DNA of 64,000 nucleotides from Olsenella sp. oral taxon 807. Lineage in GTDB: Bacteria > Actinomycetota > Coriobacteriia > Coriobacteriales > Atopobiaceae. The translations under genes were made by a program, and so were the position numbers. Below the pieces are notes generated by a model. The model ran no database searches and was not told where the DNA came from. It saw nothing but the letters and a program-made list of their open reading frames with translations. The stretch is taken from the NCBI RefSeq assembly GCF_001189515.2, contig NZ_CP012069.2, forward strand, positions 2,728,001 through 2,792,000, in the 5' to 3' direction. This document shows positions 24,622 through 34,190 of this stretch, piece by piece (the stretch's first letter is position 1; each line of letters begins with the position of its first letter).

Positions 24622-25941
24622 CTACAGCTTTGCCAAGGCCTGGTCAAGATCGGCAATGAGGTCATCCACGTCCTCGATGCCCACCGAGAGGCGCACGAGG
24701 TCCTCGCTGAGGTGCGCCGCCTCGAGCTGCTCGGCGCTCAGCTGCGAGTGCGTGGTCGACGTGGGGTGGATGATGAGCGACTTGGCGTCTCCCACGTTGG
24801 CGAGATGCGTGAAAAGCCTGACGTTGTCCACGACCTTAAGTCCTGCCTCGCGCCCACCTGCAACGCCAAAGACCAGCACACCCCCAAACCCGTGCCTGAG
24901 AAGGCGGCTCGCAAGATCATGACTCGGGTCATCCGCAAGGCCCGGGTAGCGCACCCACTTGACCTTGGGATGGTCTCGCAAGAACTGTGCCACGGCAAGC
25001 GCGTTCGCGCAGTGGCGCTCAACGCGTAGCGAGAGGGTCTCTAGGCCGATACCGATGAGCTGAGCCGCGTAGGGAGAGAGTGTGGGCCCAAAGTCGCGCA
25101 GCTTGTTGGCAAGCACGCGGGTTGAGAAGGGCGCCGCAGGAGCCGCATCGGCGAACACGGCGCCATGATAGGAGGGGTCTGGCTTGGCAATAGTGGGAAA
25201 CTTGTCAGCCTGGGCCTTCCAGTCGTACGTACCCGCATCGACGACGGCGCCTCCGAGCGCAACCCCATGACCACCAATCCACTTTGTGAGCGACTCGAGC
25301 ACGACTGCAGCACCATCTTGCGTAGGACGGTATAGATACGGAGTCGCGAAGGTGTTGTCAACGAAGACGGGCACGGGCTCAGAGAGCGAGCGTGCCGCCT
25401 CGACGAGTGCGGGAATGTTGGCTACGTCGACGAGCGGGTTGCCTATGGTCTCCACGTACCATAGCTTGGTGTTCTTTCTGGTCGCAGCAACGAAGGCATC
25501 AATGTCGTTGTTCTGGACGAAGGTGGTCTCTATACCGAGGTCAGCAAGGGTATGCAGAAGAATGTTCCAGGTACCTCCATAGAGGGAGTCGGATGCGACC
25601 ACATGGTCGCCAGCGCCTGCTATGTTGGTGATCGCGAGGATCTCGGCCGCATGCCCCGAGGCGACGGCAACGGCGCCCGCCGCGCCCTCGACGGCAGCCA
25701 CGCGCGCGGCCACGGCGTCTGCGGTCGTGTTGGTCAGACGACCATAGACGTTGCCCGGCCTGGCAAGCGCAAACTTTGCCGCCCCATCGGCTGCGTCCTC
25801 GAACTGAAATGCAGCTGAAGCATAGATGGGAAGGGCTGCAGAACCGGTAGTGGGATCGGGTGCATAGCCCGCATGCACCTGCAGGGTGTCGAAGTGTTTC
25901 TCGGGATCCTGTGCAAAGCTGGGGTCAAGCGCAAACGCCAT
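24622..25941 (-). CDS. metY: O-acetylhomoserine sulfhydrylase (MetY)
   Basis: A 439-residue PLP enzyme of the Cys/Met metabolism family. It makes homocysteine or methionine from O-acetylhomoserine and sulfide or methanethiol. The PLP lysine is Lys220 in ESLTKWIGGHG, and FDTLQVHAGYAPDP with PIYASAAFQF are the characteristic N-terminal motifs of MetY rather than MetB or MetC, which are about 50 residues shorter. AGGAGG lies before the ATG. A 12-base palindrome ATAGCTAGCTAT sits about 60 bases upstream (26000-26011). No SAM riboswitch was recognised. Confidence 0.92.
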   Translation of the reverse strand: MAFALDPSFAQDPEKHFDTLQVHAGYAPDPTTGSAALPIYASAAFQFEDAADGAAKFALARPGNVYGRLTNTTADAVAARVAAVEGAAGAVAVASGHAAEILAITNIAGAGDHVVASDSLYGGTWNILLHTLADLGIETTFVQNNDIDAFVAATRKNTKLWYVETIGNPLVDVANIPALVEAARSLSEPVPVFVDNTFATPYLYRPTQDGAAVVLESLTKWIGGHGVALGGAVVDAGTYDWKAQADKFPTIAKPDPSYHGAVFADAAPAAPFSTRVLANKLRDFGPTLSPYAAQLIGIGLETLSLRVERHCANALAVAQFLRDHPKVKWVRYPGLADDPSHDLASRLLRHGFGGVLVFGVAGGREAGLKVVDNVRLFTHLANVGDAKSLIIHPTSTTHSQLSAEQLEAAHLSEDLVRLSVGIEDVDDLIADLDQALAKL

Positions 25942-26107
25942 GGTACTACCTCCTAGACGATAACCAGTCTCTTAGAATTTACGTTGCTTCCGTACTTTCA
26001 TAGCTAGCTATCTTAGGAGTTGCTCTGAAAAATACCAGCTAGACTCCTATACGTAGTAATACGGCATGGTTATCGTTAAAACCGATATGCTGGTAGATCT
26101 TGGCGAA

Positions 26108-26452
26108 ACCGCCCCGCAGTCTGGCGGGTGGTTGCTTTGATAGTGCCCCGCAGGCTGGCGGGCGGTTTCCCGGACGCATTTGCCCAGTTGAGCCACTTTT
26201 GATAGTGTCCCGCAGGCTGGCGGGTGGTTGCTCCCCGCCTCCCGGCCGGCAGGACAGGCAGGTGGTTGCTTTGATAGTGCCCCGCAGGCTGGCGGGTGGT
26301 TTCCCGGACGCATTTGCCCAGTTGAGCCACTTCTGACAGTGCCCCGCAGCCTGGCGGGCGGTTTCCCGGACGCGCCTTGGAACCTGGCGGGCGGTTGCTC
26401 CCCGCCTCCCGGCCGCAGGACAGACAGGCGGTTTAGCCCAACATGCGCCGCT
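26108..26452. repeat. GCAGGCTGGCGGG repeat array
   Basis: About seven copies of a core GCCCCGCAGGCTGGCGGG plus GGTTTCCC or GGTTGCT, with intervening blocks CGGACGCATTTGCCCAGTTG and TCCCGGCCGGCAGGACAGGC also repeated. Frames open across it give only repetitive peptides. It fills the gap between metY and the mutY-like gene. Related units occur at 46974-47060. Confidence 0.8.
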
Positions 26453-26463
26453 CGTCCCCGATC

Positions 26464-27402
26464 CTAGACGTACCAGAGGCCGCCCTCCTGGTGGCAAAAG
26501 CCCTCTTCCCGCAGCTCCTCCAAGAGAGTCTCCACCTGGGAACATGACAGATCCTCCCTACCCGCTTGGCGCTCGACGCCCGACAGCTCCTCGGCAAGCG
26601 TGTCACAACTCACATGAGCCTCTCCGCAGGCACGGTGAGCCAAGAGCAGACGAACCAAGGAAGAGCGCTTCTGGCGATGCGAACCCTCGAACTGAGACTG
26701 TCGCGCGTGCGTGGCGGAGCGACGCGAGGGATTGGGCAGCGTCCTCTTGAGGTGGGCGCCGTAATCGAGCAAGGCATAGTACCAGTTGCGCGGATCGTCT
26801 GCAGGATCGCTCGCGTCGGGAGGGCAGGTCTGTGCCACCAGCGGTGCCAGCTCCCCATCACGTACTCCGCGCACCTCAGGAAAGAACTCGTGGAGAAAGA
26901 CCGAGCGCACGTTCGTCTCTAGATAGATGCCCGGGAGGTCGAAGGCGAAGGCACGGATACCCGCCGCCGTCGCAGGGCCGATGCCCGGAAGCCCAACCAG
27001 CGCATCGAGCTCATACGGGAGCACGCCATCGGTACGCACGAGCTGGTCCGCTGCCTGCCAGAGCTGGAGTGCCCGACGATTGTACCCCAGACCCTGCCAC
27101 TCGGCAAGCACGTCGGCACGCTCCGCACCCGCAAGCGCCTCAATCGTGGGAAAGCGCTCGAGCCAGCGCTGCCAGCGACCGTCGATACGTGAGGTCTGCG
27201 TCTGCTGCAGCATGACCTCACTGACCCAGATGGCGTAGGGGTCATGCGTCTGCCGCCAAGGCAGGTCTCGGTAGCAGTTGCGACCACGTTCCAGCACCAA
27301 ATCTCGGAAGCTGGCAAGCGTCGGACCAAGACTGTCGATCCACTCCTCATGCAAGGCAGACCCGTTGGGCATACAGGACCCTCTGCGACTGTCCTCTCGC
27401 AT
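26464..27402 (-). CDS. MutY-like adenine DNA glycosylase without Fe-S cluster
   Basis: A 312-residue HhH-GPD glycosylase. The MutY helix WVSEVMLQQTQTSRI (with its catalytic Glu), QGLGYNRRA and the hairpin LPGIGPATAAGI are all present, so removal of adenine opposite oxidised guanine is likely. Two departures stand out. The catalytic Asp of the LDGNV motif is Glu here (LETNVRSVF), and after LLDYGAHLK there are none of the four cysteines that hold the [4Fe-4S] cluster. The Nudix-like C-terminal domain is also absent. The start follows the Rrf2 stop by one base. Confidence 0.82.
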   Translation of the reverse strand: MREDSRRGSCMPNGSALHEEWIDSLGPTLASFRDLVLERGRNCYRDLPWRQTHDPYAIWVSEVMLQQTQTSRIDGRWQRWLERFPTIEALAGAERADVLAEWQGLGYNRRALQLWQAADQLVRTDGVLPYELDALVGLPGIGPATAAGIRAFAFDLPGIYLETNVRSVFLHEFFPEVRGVRDGELAPLVAQTCPPDASDPADDPRNWYYALLDYGAHLKRTLPNPSRRSATHARQSQFEGSHRQKRSSLVRLLLAHRACGEAHVSCDTLAEELSGVERQAGREDLSCSQVETLLEELREEGFCHQEGGLWYV

Positions 27403-27403
27403 G

Positions 27404-27871
27404 TTACTCGCTGTGCGGCTTCACAAGCTCGAACGTGTTGCCCTTAGAGAGCGCCGGATGCTTGCGCTCCACGACAACATCGTAGATCGTCATGGCGTCA
27501 AAGTAGTCGCGCAGGATGTTCTCGGCCTCGCACCACACGGGGTTAAAGTGACAGTCCGGCATGAAGGGACAGGGCCCTCCGTCCTCGCCAGAGTGGTCGC
27601 AAGCAGATATCCTGATGGGACCCTGCAGGGCCTCAACGACAGAGCGGACCGTCGTCTTCTTGGGATCCATGAGCAGTCGCATACCTCCGCGCGAGCCACG
27701 CGTACTCTCGATGATGCCCGCATGCGCAAGGTCACGCTGAATCGAACGGGCAAAGGAGTAGGGTACGCCGCGACGCTCCGCCGCCACACGCACCGATACG
27801 ATCTGCCCCTCATGTTCGACAAGCTCTGCAACCATGCGCAGGGCATAGTCGGTCTTCCTAGAGAGGTCCAT
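27404..27871 (-). CDS. Rrf2-family transcriptional regulator
   Basis: A 155-residue Rrf2 protein with an N-terminal winged helix (DLSRKTDYALRMVAELVEHE, SIQRDLAHAGIIESTRGSRGG). The C-terminal half has four cysteines in ACDHSGEDGGPCPFMPDC and PVWCEAE, consistent with Fe-S or redox sensing as in IscR and NsrR, though the spacing differs from the classical three-Cys set. AAAGGAG precedes the ATG. It is coupled to the downstream mutY-like gene (TAAcATG), which suggests joint redox control. Confidence 0.88.
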   Translation of the reverse strand: MDLSRKTDYALRMVAELVEHEGQIVSVRVAAERRGVPYSFARSIQRDLAHAGIIESTRGSRGGMRLLMDPKKTTVRSVVEALQGPIRISACDHSGEDGGPCPFMPDCHFNPVWCEAENILRDYFDAMTIYDVVVERKHPALSKGNTFELVKPHSE

Positions 27872-27896
27872 GTGTCTCCTTTCCGGCGGGTCTGAT

Positions 27897-28607
27897 CTAG
27901 CCCCAGTTCAGAACTTGCCAGTGCTGACGCTTCGCCTTGAGCCTGAGCGCCTTGCCCGGCGTGACGGCATAGGCCTTCTCGGACGCAGCGAGGAGGTCAG
28001 CGTCGCTGTGGTGATCGGCATACGAGTAGGCGATCGTCCATGCGTCCGTACCAATGTGTTCGTTGGCCCATCCTATGACTGCTTTGGTCTTCTCGGGACC
28101 CGCTATCACAACGCCGTCGACGTTGCCGGTATAGTTACCGTTGGCGTCGAGCTCCATGCCCGTCGCCACGAAGTCGTCCGCGCCCGTGACTCTGACCGCC
28201 CTTTGTGCGATGTCCTTGAACGTCGCCGAGACAAGCAGGATGGTGCAGCCCTCGCGCTTGCGCTTCCCAATCTCACGGATGGCCTCTTGGCGATAGCGCC
28301 TAAGCAGGACCTCATCATGAAAGTCCATCATGATGCGATGGACCTCCTCGGGCGTACGTTCGCTGAGGGCTGAAAAGACCTGCTCGCGCGCCTCCCCCTG
28401 TCGATAGGGCAGATGCAAGACATAGCGGACCCCCCACCAGCCTAGGCGCAAGGCCCGAGCGAGCCTCAGATAGCCATGAGCAAAGAGATAGCTGGCAAAG
28501 AGGGCGCCAGACTGACCACTGATGATCGTGCCATCGTAGTCAAAGGCTGCGATCCGAGTCCTCTTGTCGCAGGCCACCCCATCGCCCGACGTCTCGTTCT
28601 TGCCCAT
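27897..28607 (-). CDS. HAD-IB family phosphatase
   Basis: A 236-residue HAD hydrolase of the SerB-like IB subfamily. Motif I is FDYDGTI (nucleophile and acid Asp), motif II LLVSAT, motif III uses a Lys in KTKAVIGW, and motif IV is YSYADHHSDADLL. This architecture dephosphorylates small molecules such as phosphoserine or lysophospholipid-like substrates. ATG 28607 has GGAAGGA close upstream; the frame continues to an ATG at 28670 without a ribosome site. Confidence 0.85.
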   Translation of the reverse strand: MGKNETSGDGVACDKRTRIAAFDYDGTIISGQSGALFASYLFAHGYLRLARALRLGWWGVRYVLHLPYRQGEAREQVFSALSERTPEEVHRIMMDFHDEVLLRRYRQEAIREIGKRKREGCTILLVSATFKDIAQRAVRVTGADDFVATGMELDANGNYTGNVDGVVIAGPEKTKAVIGWANEHIGTDAWTIAYSYADHHSDADLLAASEKAYAVTPGKALRLKAKRQHWQVLNWG

Positions 28608-28856
28608 GTCCTTCCTCTCAGCGTTTGTCCATATCCAAACATAGTGTAAAGAGTATGGCACAAGTATCATTTGACAAAACCAAAATAAACTAGATAAAGC
28701 AATTCTACACTATTGCGTCATGTACACGCATAGCGTATTCTCACCGTCAAGACACCCCCTACGAGGCCGCTGATACCGTGCAGGCGTGTAGGCACCGCAT
28801 CGGACGCTTTGGTTCACGCCGACCATGCAAAAACTCGGCCACAAACTTAATAGAAC

Positions 28857-28890
28857 ATAAAAAGAGGACTCCATTGGTGGAGCCCTCTTG
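28857..28890 (-). terminator. Terminator of tRNA-Asp
   Basis: On the minus strand AGAGGGCTCCA pairs with TGGAGTCCTCT around CCAA, followed by TTTTT. It begins about ten bases after the tRNA 3' end. Confidence 0.85.
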
Positions 28891-28899
28891 TATGGACAA

Positions 28900-28976
28900 T
28901 GGCGGGATGTAAGGGACTTGAACCCTCGACCTCCGACGTGACAGGCCGGCGCTCTAACCAGCTGAGCTAACACCCC
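28900..28976 (-). tRNA. tRNA-Asp (GTC)
   Basis: 77 bases including an encoded CCA. The acceptor GGGGTGT pairs with ACATCCC (one G-U). D arm AGCTCAGCTGGTTAGAGC, anticodon loop CTGTCAC with anticodon GTC, and T arm GGTCGAGGGTTCAAGTCCC are all canonical. Discriminator base is G, as expected for tRNA-Asp. Confidence 0.95.
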
Positions 28977-29115
28977 TTTCGTATTTTGCAACAGCTATTC
29001 TAGCTAAAAGCCAGAACCCATGTCCAGACATCTCTTAAAATCAATTTCGTTCATCTACACTCCATAAGCTTGGCACACCCCCGCAGCCTCTCCTGCCGCC
29101 GCACGCGCCTCACCC

Positions 29116-30099
29116 TCACCCCATGTCTGACGAGACCCCGCAGATCGCGGAGATAAGCCCGAGAAAGGACGTCTCGACGTCTCGTCCGCTCTTGAGCTCG
29201 CACTCGCAGCGGGCACAGGCCACGAGCGAGCGCTCGAGCTCACCCGAGCCAAAGCGTCGCGACCACCCAAGATGACCTCTGACCGCCCAGGGGGGCCTGC
29301 CGAGCGTCTTTGCGAGCTGCAAGGCCTCCCCACGCAGCTCAAGAGACCTCGCGCAGGCGAGTTCCCTGATCCTTCCCTCAAGGAGAGAGACGAGCGCGAT
29401 CTGTGAGGGCTTCCTCATGAGTCCGTAGAGCTCGAGCGCTCGGGCAAACTCGCGTGCACTCACGGCGTCGAGAAAGTCCCACGGTTTGACCTCGGCGGTA
29501 CGCGCAATGTGGTTCCTCACATCTTGGAGGGTAATCTCACCTGCCGCCCCCTTGAGGGCGGCCAGACTCCTCACTTGGCTCTCGAGCATGATCGTCGACT
29601 CACCCACACGGCTCAAGAGCTCCTCAGCGGCCTCGCCGCACATACGCATCCGTTGGGCCTGGGCCATCTTCTGAATGACGGGCACGAGCCTCTTGCCCTT
29701 CTTGGGGGCACAGTCGATGACGGCGCGTGGTCCGACAGCCGCGACGGCCTTGTAGAGCCTCGTCGACTTGGCGAGCGTCGCCGCCACAAGACAGAGCACG
29801 CAGTCGGGGTTGGGATCCTTCAGATAGTCGATGATCGCCTCGGAGGTGGGCTTGGCAAGGTGCTCCGCCTCGACCACGAGGACGAGCCTGAGGCCGCCCC
29901 CCACGGGTAGGGTGTTGAGCGATGCCAGAAGCTCACCCGGCTCAAGCTCCTTGTTCGCCACACGCTCGTCCAGGTTGAATGCCTCGTATCCTTGCGCAAG
30001 CCGACCCTTCAGCCGCGTCTGGGCCGCTCGGCTCTTAAGCTCGTCGGTCCCCACAACAAGATAGGCTGATAGCAGTCCAGATCCAGCCCCCGCACCCAT
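29116..30099 (-). CDS. holA: DNA polymerase III subunit delta
   Basis: A 327-residue HolA protein, the clamp-loader delta subunit that opens the beta clamp. The pattern is typical: a short N-terminal VVGTDELKSRAAQTRL, LVLVVEAEHLAKPTSEAI in the degenerate AAA core, LESQVRSLAAL, IARTAEVKPWDFLDAV and a C-terminal helical collar ending in DVETSFLGLI. Length is normal. The gene lies between tRNA-Asp and an aminotransferase. The start at ATG 30099 is reasonable; no strong alternative. Confidence 0.85.
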   Translation of the reverse strand: MGAGAGSGLLSAYLVVGTDELKSRAAQTRLKGRLAQGYEAFNLDERVANKELEPGELLASLNTLPVGGGLRLVLVVEAEHLAKPTSEAIIDYLKDPNPDCVLCLVAATLAKSTRLYKAVAAVGPRAVIDCAPKKGKRLVPVIQKMAQAQRMRMCGEAAEELLSRVGESTIMLESQVRSLAALKGAAGEITLQDVRNHIARTAEVKPWDFLDAVSAREFARALELYGLMRKPSQIALVSLLEGRIRELACARSLELRGEALQLAKTLGRPPWAVRGHLGWSRRFGSGELERSLVACARCECELKSGRDVETSFLGLISAICGVSSDMG

Positions 30100-30169
30100 G
30101 CGACCCCCCCTCGCCCAAACCAGCCGCCGCCTGCTGCGGCGAACGGACACTACGGATTGCCGCCTGCGC

Positions 30170-31354
30170 TCACGGGCGATACGCTGCGGCGAGTCTCTCC
30201 CACGCGGGCATCGAGTCCACGATGGTCTTGTGGCCCACGCAGTAGCTGACGCGCACCCACCCGGCACAACCAAAGCTGTCAGACGGCACGGGCAACAACT
30301 CGAACGCCTTGGCTTTCTCGAAGAAGGACACAGAATCGGGCTCGAGCGACTTGAGCCACAGGTAGAAGGCACCTTGAGGCTCGATGAACTCGTATCCCAG
30401 CCTCAAGAGACCCTCGGTGAGAATGGCGCGATTTCTCTCATAGGCCCCCACGTCACAGGGCACGTCAACGCAGTCGGCCACCACTCGCTGGAAGAGCGCC
30501 GGCGCGCACACGAAGCCAAGCTTGCGGCCGGCACCTGCAACGGCAGCGAGCAACGACTCGTGATCAGGATTTGTGTTTGGCACCAAGATCCACCCGATGC
30601 GCTCGCCGGGCAGGCTGAGGCTCTTGGAATACGAGTAGCATACGATGGTCCGGTCATAGATCGAGGGTACCCACGGGACCTCAGCCCCATAGCTTATCTC
30701 GCGGTAGGGCTCGTCAGACAACAGGTAGATACTCGTACCCAGCTCGCGCTCGCACTCACGGATGACCGTCGCCGCCGCCTTGAGCCTCTCTCGCGAATAG
30801 ATCGAGCCCACGGGGTTGTTGGGTGAGTTGATGATGATGGCCTTGGTACGCTCGCTGAGCGCAGAATGAAGGCTGTCACTATCTATCTGGAAAGTTGTGG
30901 TATCGGCCAGCACCTCCACGCAGCTGGCACCAGCTGCCTCAATCCACACGCGGTACTCCGGAAAGTACGGCGCGATAACGATGACCTCATCACCAGGATT
31001 TACGATGGCATTGAGCGTGATCGAGAGAGACGCTGCAGCCCCACAGGTCATGTACACGTCGCCAGGATCGTACGACGTGTTAAAGCGACGATTGAGCGAG
31101 TCGGCCACGGCCTTGCGTGCGATGGGCAGTCCAGCTGCGGGAGTGTAGCCGTGTAGCTGCGTCGCAGGCAGAGACAGCGAGCGCTCTATGGACTCACGCA
31201 CGCTGTCCGGCGCGGGAACGGAGGGGTTGCCCAAGGAGAAGTCAAAGACGTTCTGGACGCCTATCTGGGCCTTGCGAGCGGCTCCATAAGCTGCGATCTC
31301 GCGAATCGACGACCTCGACGCACCGTAATCATAGCTTTTCTGGTTGATTGACAT
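30170..31354 (-). CDS. Class I/II PLP-dependent aminotransferase
   Basis: A 394-residue fold-type I aminotransferase. SLGNPSVPAP and YTPAAGLP are N-terminal motifs, INSPNNPVGSIYSR the Asn-Pro substrate and cofactor site, LLSDEPYREI supplies the ring-binding Asp, and the PLP lysine is in SYSKSLSLPGERIGW. The C-terminal Arg of WVRVSYCVG binds the substrate carboxylate. Closest in style to AspC/AlaA-like enzymes; the precise amino acid pair is not determined. GAGGGGAG lies before the ATG. Confidence 0.88.
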   Translation of the reverse strand: MSINQKSYDYGASRSSIREIAAYGAARKAQIGVQNVFDFSLGNPSVPAPDSVRESIERSLSLPATQLHGYTPAAGLPIARKAVADSLNRRFNTSYDPGDVYMTCGAAASLSITLNAIVNPGDEVIVIAPYFPEYRVWIEAAGASCVEVLADTTTFQIDSDSLHSALSERTKAIIINSPNNPVGSIYSRERLKAAATVIRECERELGTSIYLLSDEPYREISYGAEVPWVPSIYDRTIVCYSYSKSLSLPGERIGWILVPNTNPDHESLLAAVAGAGRKLGFVCAPALFQRVVADCVDVPCDVGAYERNRAILTEGLLRLGYEFIEPQGAFYLWLKSLEPDSVSFFEKAKAFELLPVPSDSFGCAGWVRVSYCVGHKTIVDSMPAWERLAAAYRP

Positions 31355-31393
31355 CACCTGTGCTCCCCTCTCGTGCGTGCGAGACACGTATCT

Positions 31394-33532
31394 TTAGCCC
31401 TCACCTGCAACCTTGCCCTTTGGCAGCCCACCTTCTCGCTCCCTGGCGGTCTGCCTGGCCGCACGCGCCCGCTCGGCGGCAACGAGGCCTGCGGTCACCT
31501 TATCGTCCTCGGGCACGACAACCGAGTCGTCAATGCCATCGTGGTTGAGGTCGACCCTCTCTGTAGGGTGCGTCTCGACGAACTCTGCCCAGCGGTCGTC
31601 AAGCAGCGCGTCCACGACCTCGCCCTCCACGGTCTCGCGGTCAAGCAACACACGGGCCATGGTCGCCATCTGGTTGCGACGGCTCTCGAGAACCCTGCGG
31701 GCGCGCAGGTGTGCCTCACGCATGATGCGCTCCACCTCATCATCGATGCGCTTCGCGGTCTCGGCGGCGTAGTCGTTGTGGTTGGCGTAGTCGCGACCCA
31801 GGAAGACCTCGTGCTGGGCTTCCCCGTAGACCTGGGTACCCAGATCCTCGCTCATGCCGTATTGCGTGACCATCTTGCGAGCCACCTTCGTGGCGCGCTC
31901 CAAGTCGTTGCTTGCCCCGGTCGTGATGTCCTCGCAGAAGAGCTCCTCTGCGGTGCGCCCGCCCAGAAGCACGGCGATCTCGTCGAGCATGCCGTCTCGC
32001 GTCTCGAGGAAGTGGTCCTCCTCCGGCAGCTGCAGCGTATAGCCCAGCGCGCGCCCCCTGCTGATGATCGAGATCTTGTGCACGGGATCGCTGTTTTCCA
32101 ATATGTGGCCCACGAGCGCGTGCCCGCTCTCGTGGAAGGCTATGGTGAGACGCTCCTTCTCGGTCATCACGCGGCCCTTCTTCTCGGGGCCGGCGATGAT
32201 GCGCTCCATCGACTCCTCGACTTCGTCCATGGAGATCTTGTCCTTGTGACGACGCGCAGCGAGAAGGGCAGCCTCATTCATGAGGTTCGCGAGCTCCGCA
32301 CCCGTGAAGCCCGGCGTAAGCTTGGCGATGCGCTCGTAATCGATGTCGTCGTCCTTAGGCTTGTTCTCGGCATGCACCGCCAAGATACGCTCGCGGCCCT
32401 TGACGTCAGGGCGGTCCACCATGACCTGGCGGTCGAAGCGCCCGGGGCGCAGGAGCGCCGGATCGAGGACGTCGGGACGGTTGGTCGCAGCGATGAGGAT
32501 GGCCGAGGAATTCTCGTCAAAGCCGTCCATCTCGACCAGAAGCTGGTTGAGGGTCTGCTCCCGCTCGTCGTGCCCACCACCAAGGCCTGTACCGCGCTGA
32601 CGGCCAACGGCGTCAAGCTCGTCGATGAAGATGATCGACGGAGCGGAGTCCTTTGCCTGCTTAAAGAGGTCACGCACGCGACTTGCGCCCACCCCCACGA
32701 ACATCTCCACGAAGTCGGAGCCAGATATCGAGAAGAACGGAACGCTCGCCTCGCCAGCAACGGCCTTGGCCAAAAGCGTCTTGCCCGTGCCTGGGGGACC
32801 CACCAGAAGGACGCCACGCGGGATCTTTGCACCCATCTTCTGGTAGCGTTCGGGTTCGCGCAGAAAGTCACGGACCTCCTTGAGCTCCTCCACCGCCTCG
32901 TCGACACCCGCGACGTCCTCGAACTTGACCTTAGGCCGCGACTTGTCGCTCGTGCGGGCCCTCGTCGCGCGTCCGAAGCTCATGGTGCGACCGTTTTGCG
33001 CCTGCACCTGCCGCACAAAGTAGACGAGCATACCGGCTATGAGCAAGGTCGGCAAGACCGTGGCAATCAGGCTCGCCCCAAAGCCATCGGAGGTCTCCAC
33101 CGTGAACGTGGTGTCAGGATGCTTGGCCATGAGCTCCTGCAGGCTATCGTTGCCAACGTAGGAGCTGGTAAAGTCAACCGGCCCGTTTCCCTCGTCCTTG
33201 TCTGACTTGCTCGGCCAGTAGCTGCCGCTTAGGCTACCGTCCGTCGCCTTATAGGTAACCGAGCTCACGCGGCCATCCCTGACTGCCGAGACGAACTCGT
33301 TGGTCGCGAGCTCGTCGACTCGCGCCCCGCCACCCAAAGCGCCTCTGCCGGGTGAGGAGAACAGATGGGCCGCCAACACGATCACGAAGATGAAGCCTAG
33401 AAGGGCGGCTCCCATGCCACCCGGGCCAAGAGGGCCCGGGCCACCGCCCAGCCCGTACCATCCGCCCGAGTCATCGCTGTCGTTCCTGTCATTGCTATCG
33501 TTGCTATCGTTGCGCCTGTCGCTCGTTGCCAC
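31394..33532 (-). CDS. ftsH: ATP-dependent zinc metalloprotease FtsH
   Basis: A 712-residue membrane AAA protease that degrades misfolded and regulatory membrane proteins. An Asp/Asn/Ser-rich start is followed by helix 1 (about 41-60), a periplasmic-side domain, helix 2 (about 155-174), Walker A GPPGTGKT (245-252), Walker B FIDELDA (302-308), the second region of homology (IAATNRPD) and the zinc site HESGH (467-471). The GTG start has AAGGAG eight bases upstream. It is downstream of hpt and tilS, the usual actinobacterial and firmicute order. Confidence 0.96.
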   Translation of the reverse strand: MATSDRRNDSNDSNDRNDSDDSGGWYGLGGGPGPLGPGGMGAALLGFIFVIVLAAHLFSSPGRGALGGGARVDELATNEFVSAVRDGRVSSVTYKATDGSLSGSYWPSKSDKDEGNGPVDFTSSYVGNDSLQELMAKHPDTTFTVETSDGFGASLIATVLPTLLIAGMLVYFVRQVQAQNGRTMSFGRATRARTSDKSRPKVKFEDVAGVDEAVEELKEVRDFLREPERYQKMGAKIPRGVLLVGPPGTGKTLLAKAVAGEASVPFFSISGSDFVEMFVGVGASRVRDLFKQAKDSAPSIIFIDELDAVGRQRGTGLGGGHDEREQTLNQLLVEMDGFDENSSAILIAATNRPDVLDPALLRPGRFDRQVMVDRPDVKGRERILAVHAENKPKDDDIDYERIAKLTPGFTGAELANLMNEAALLAARRHKDKISMDEVEESMERIIAGPEKKGRVMTEKERLTIAFHESGHALVGHILENSDPVHKISIISRGRALGYTLQLPEEDHFLETRDGMLDEIAVLLGGRTAEELFCEDITTGASNDLERATKVARKMVTQYGMSEDLGTQVYGEAQHEVFLGRDYANHNDYAAETAKRIDDEVERIMREAHLRARRVLESRRNQMATMARVLLDRETVEGEVVDALLDDRWAEFVETHPTERVDLNHDGIDDSVVVPEDDKVTAGLVAAERARAARQTAREREGGLPKGKVAGEG

Positions 33533-33606
33533 CTATGAAACTCCTTGCATCGATCTTCGCACGGCCAAGGGCTCGCTCTGCCATGCGCGGGTTGTCATCG
33601 TTGTGC

Positions 33607-34155
33607 CTACTTATACACCTCAGGCTTGAGGATGCCAATGTAGGGCAGGTTGCGGTATCTCTCCGCGTAGTCGAGGCCGTAGCCCACGATGAACTCGTTG
33701 GGAACATGGACGCCAACGTAACGTGGGTCGATGGCAGGCACCTTTCCCTCGATATCCTTGACGGCAAAGGTTGCCACGTGGACGGACGCGGGGCGGCGTG
33801 CCTGCAGGAGGTCGATGAGGTAGCTCAGGGTAAGGCCCGAGTCCAGGATGTCCTCGGCAATGAGTACGTGGCGCCCCTCGATCTTGGTGTCGAGGTCCTT
33901 GACGATGCGGACGACGCCTGAGCTCTTGACGCCGTCGCCGTAGCTGCTCACAGCCATGAAGTCCACCGAGCAGGGTACCGTGATCGCACGCATGAGGTCA
34001 GCCGTGAACACGAAGGCTCCGCGCAGCACCGCCACGATCAGCGGACTCTTGCCGACGTAGTCCCGTGATACCTCCCTGCCCAGTCGCTCGATGACCTTCC
34101 TGATATCATCCTCCCCCAGGATGATGCTCTGAATGTCCGGGTGCAGCCCCTCCAT
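33607..34155 (-). CDS. hpt: Hypoxanthine phosphoribosyltransferase
   Basis: A 182-residue purine-salvage enzyme converting hypoxanthine or guanine with PRPP to IMP or GMP. The PRPP loop is VLIAEDILDSGLTL, the N-terminal VAVLRGAFVFTADL binds pyrophosphate, and FIVGYGLDYAERYRNLPYIG contacts the base. AGGAGGGA precedes the ATG. Placed between tilS and ftsH. Confidence 0.95.
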   Translation of the reverse strand: MEGLHPDIQSIILGEDDIRKVIERLGREVSRDYVGKSPLIVAVLRGAFVFTADLMRAITVPCSVDFMAVSSYGDGVKSSGVVRIVKDLDTKIEGRHVLIAEDILDSGLTLSYLIDLLQARRPASVHVATFAVKDIEGKVPAIDPRYVGVHVPNEFIVGYGLDYAERYRNLPYIGILKPEVYK

Positions 34156-34190
34156 GGAAAAGGTCCCTCCTGACGCAGCTGTCGTACGCC

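Noticed and set aside
26039-26545. Open frames across the GCAGGCTGGCGGG repeats
   Set aside because: They encode only repetitive peptides such as RPPASLRGTIKA on several frames, without ribosome-binding sites.
29116-30372. Extending holA to 30372
   Set aside because: The extra N-terminus overlaps the aminotransferase stop region and lacks HolA similarity; ATG 30099 gives the normal length.
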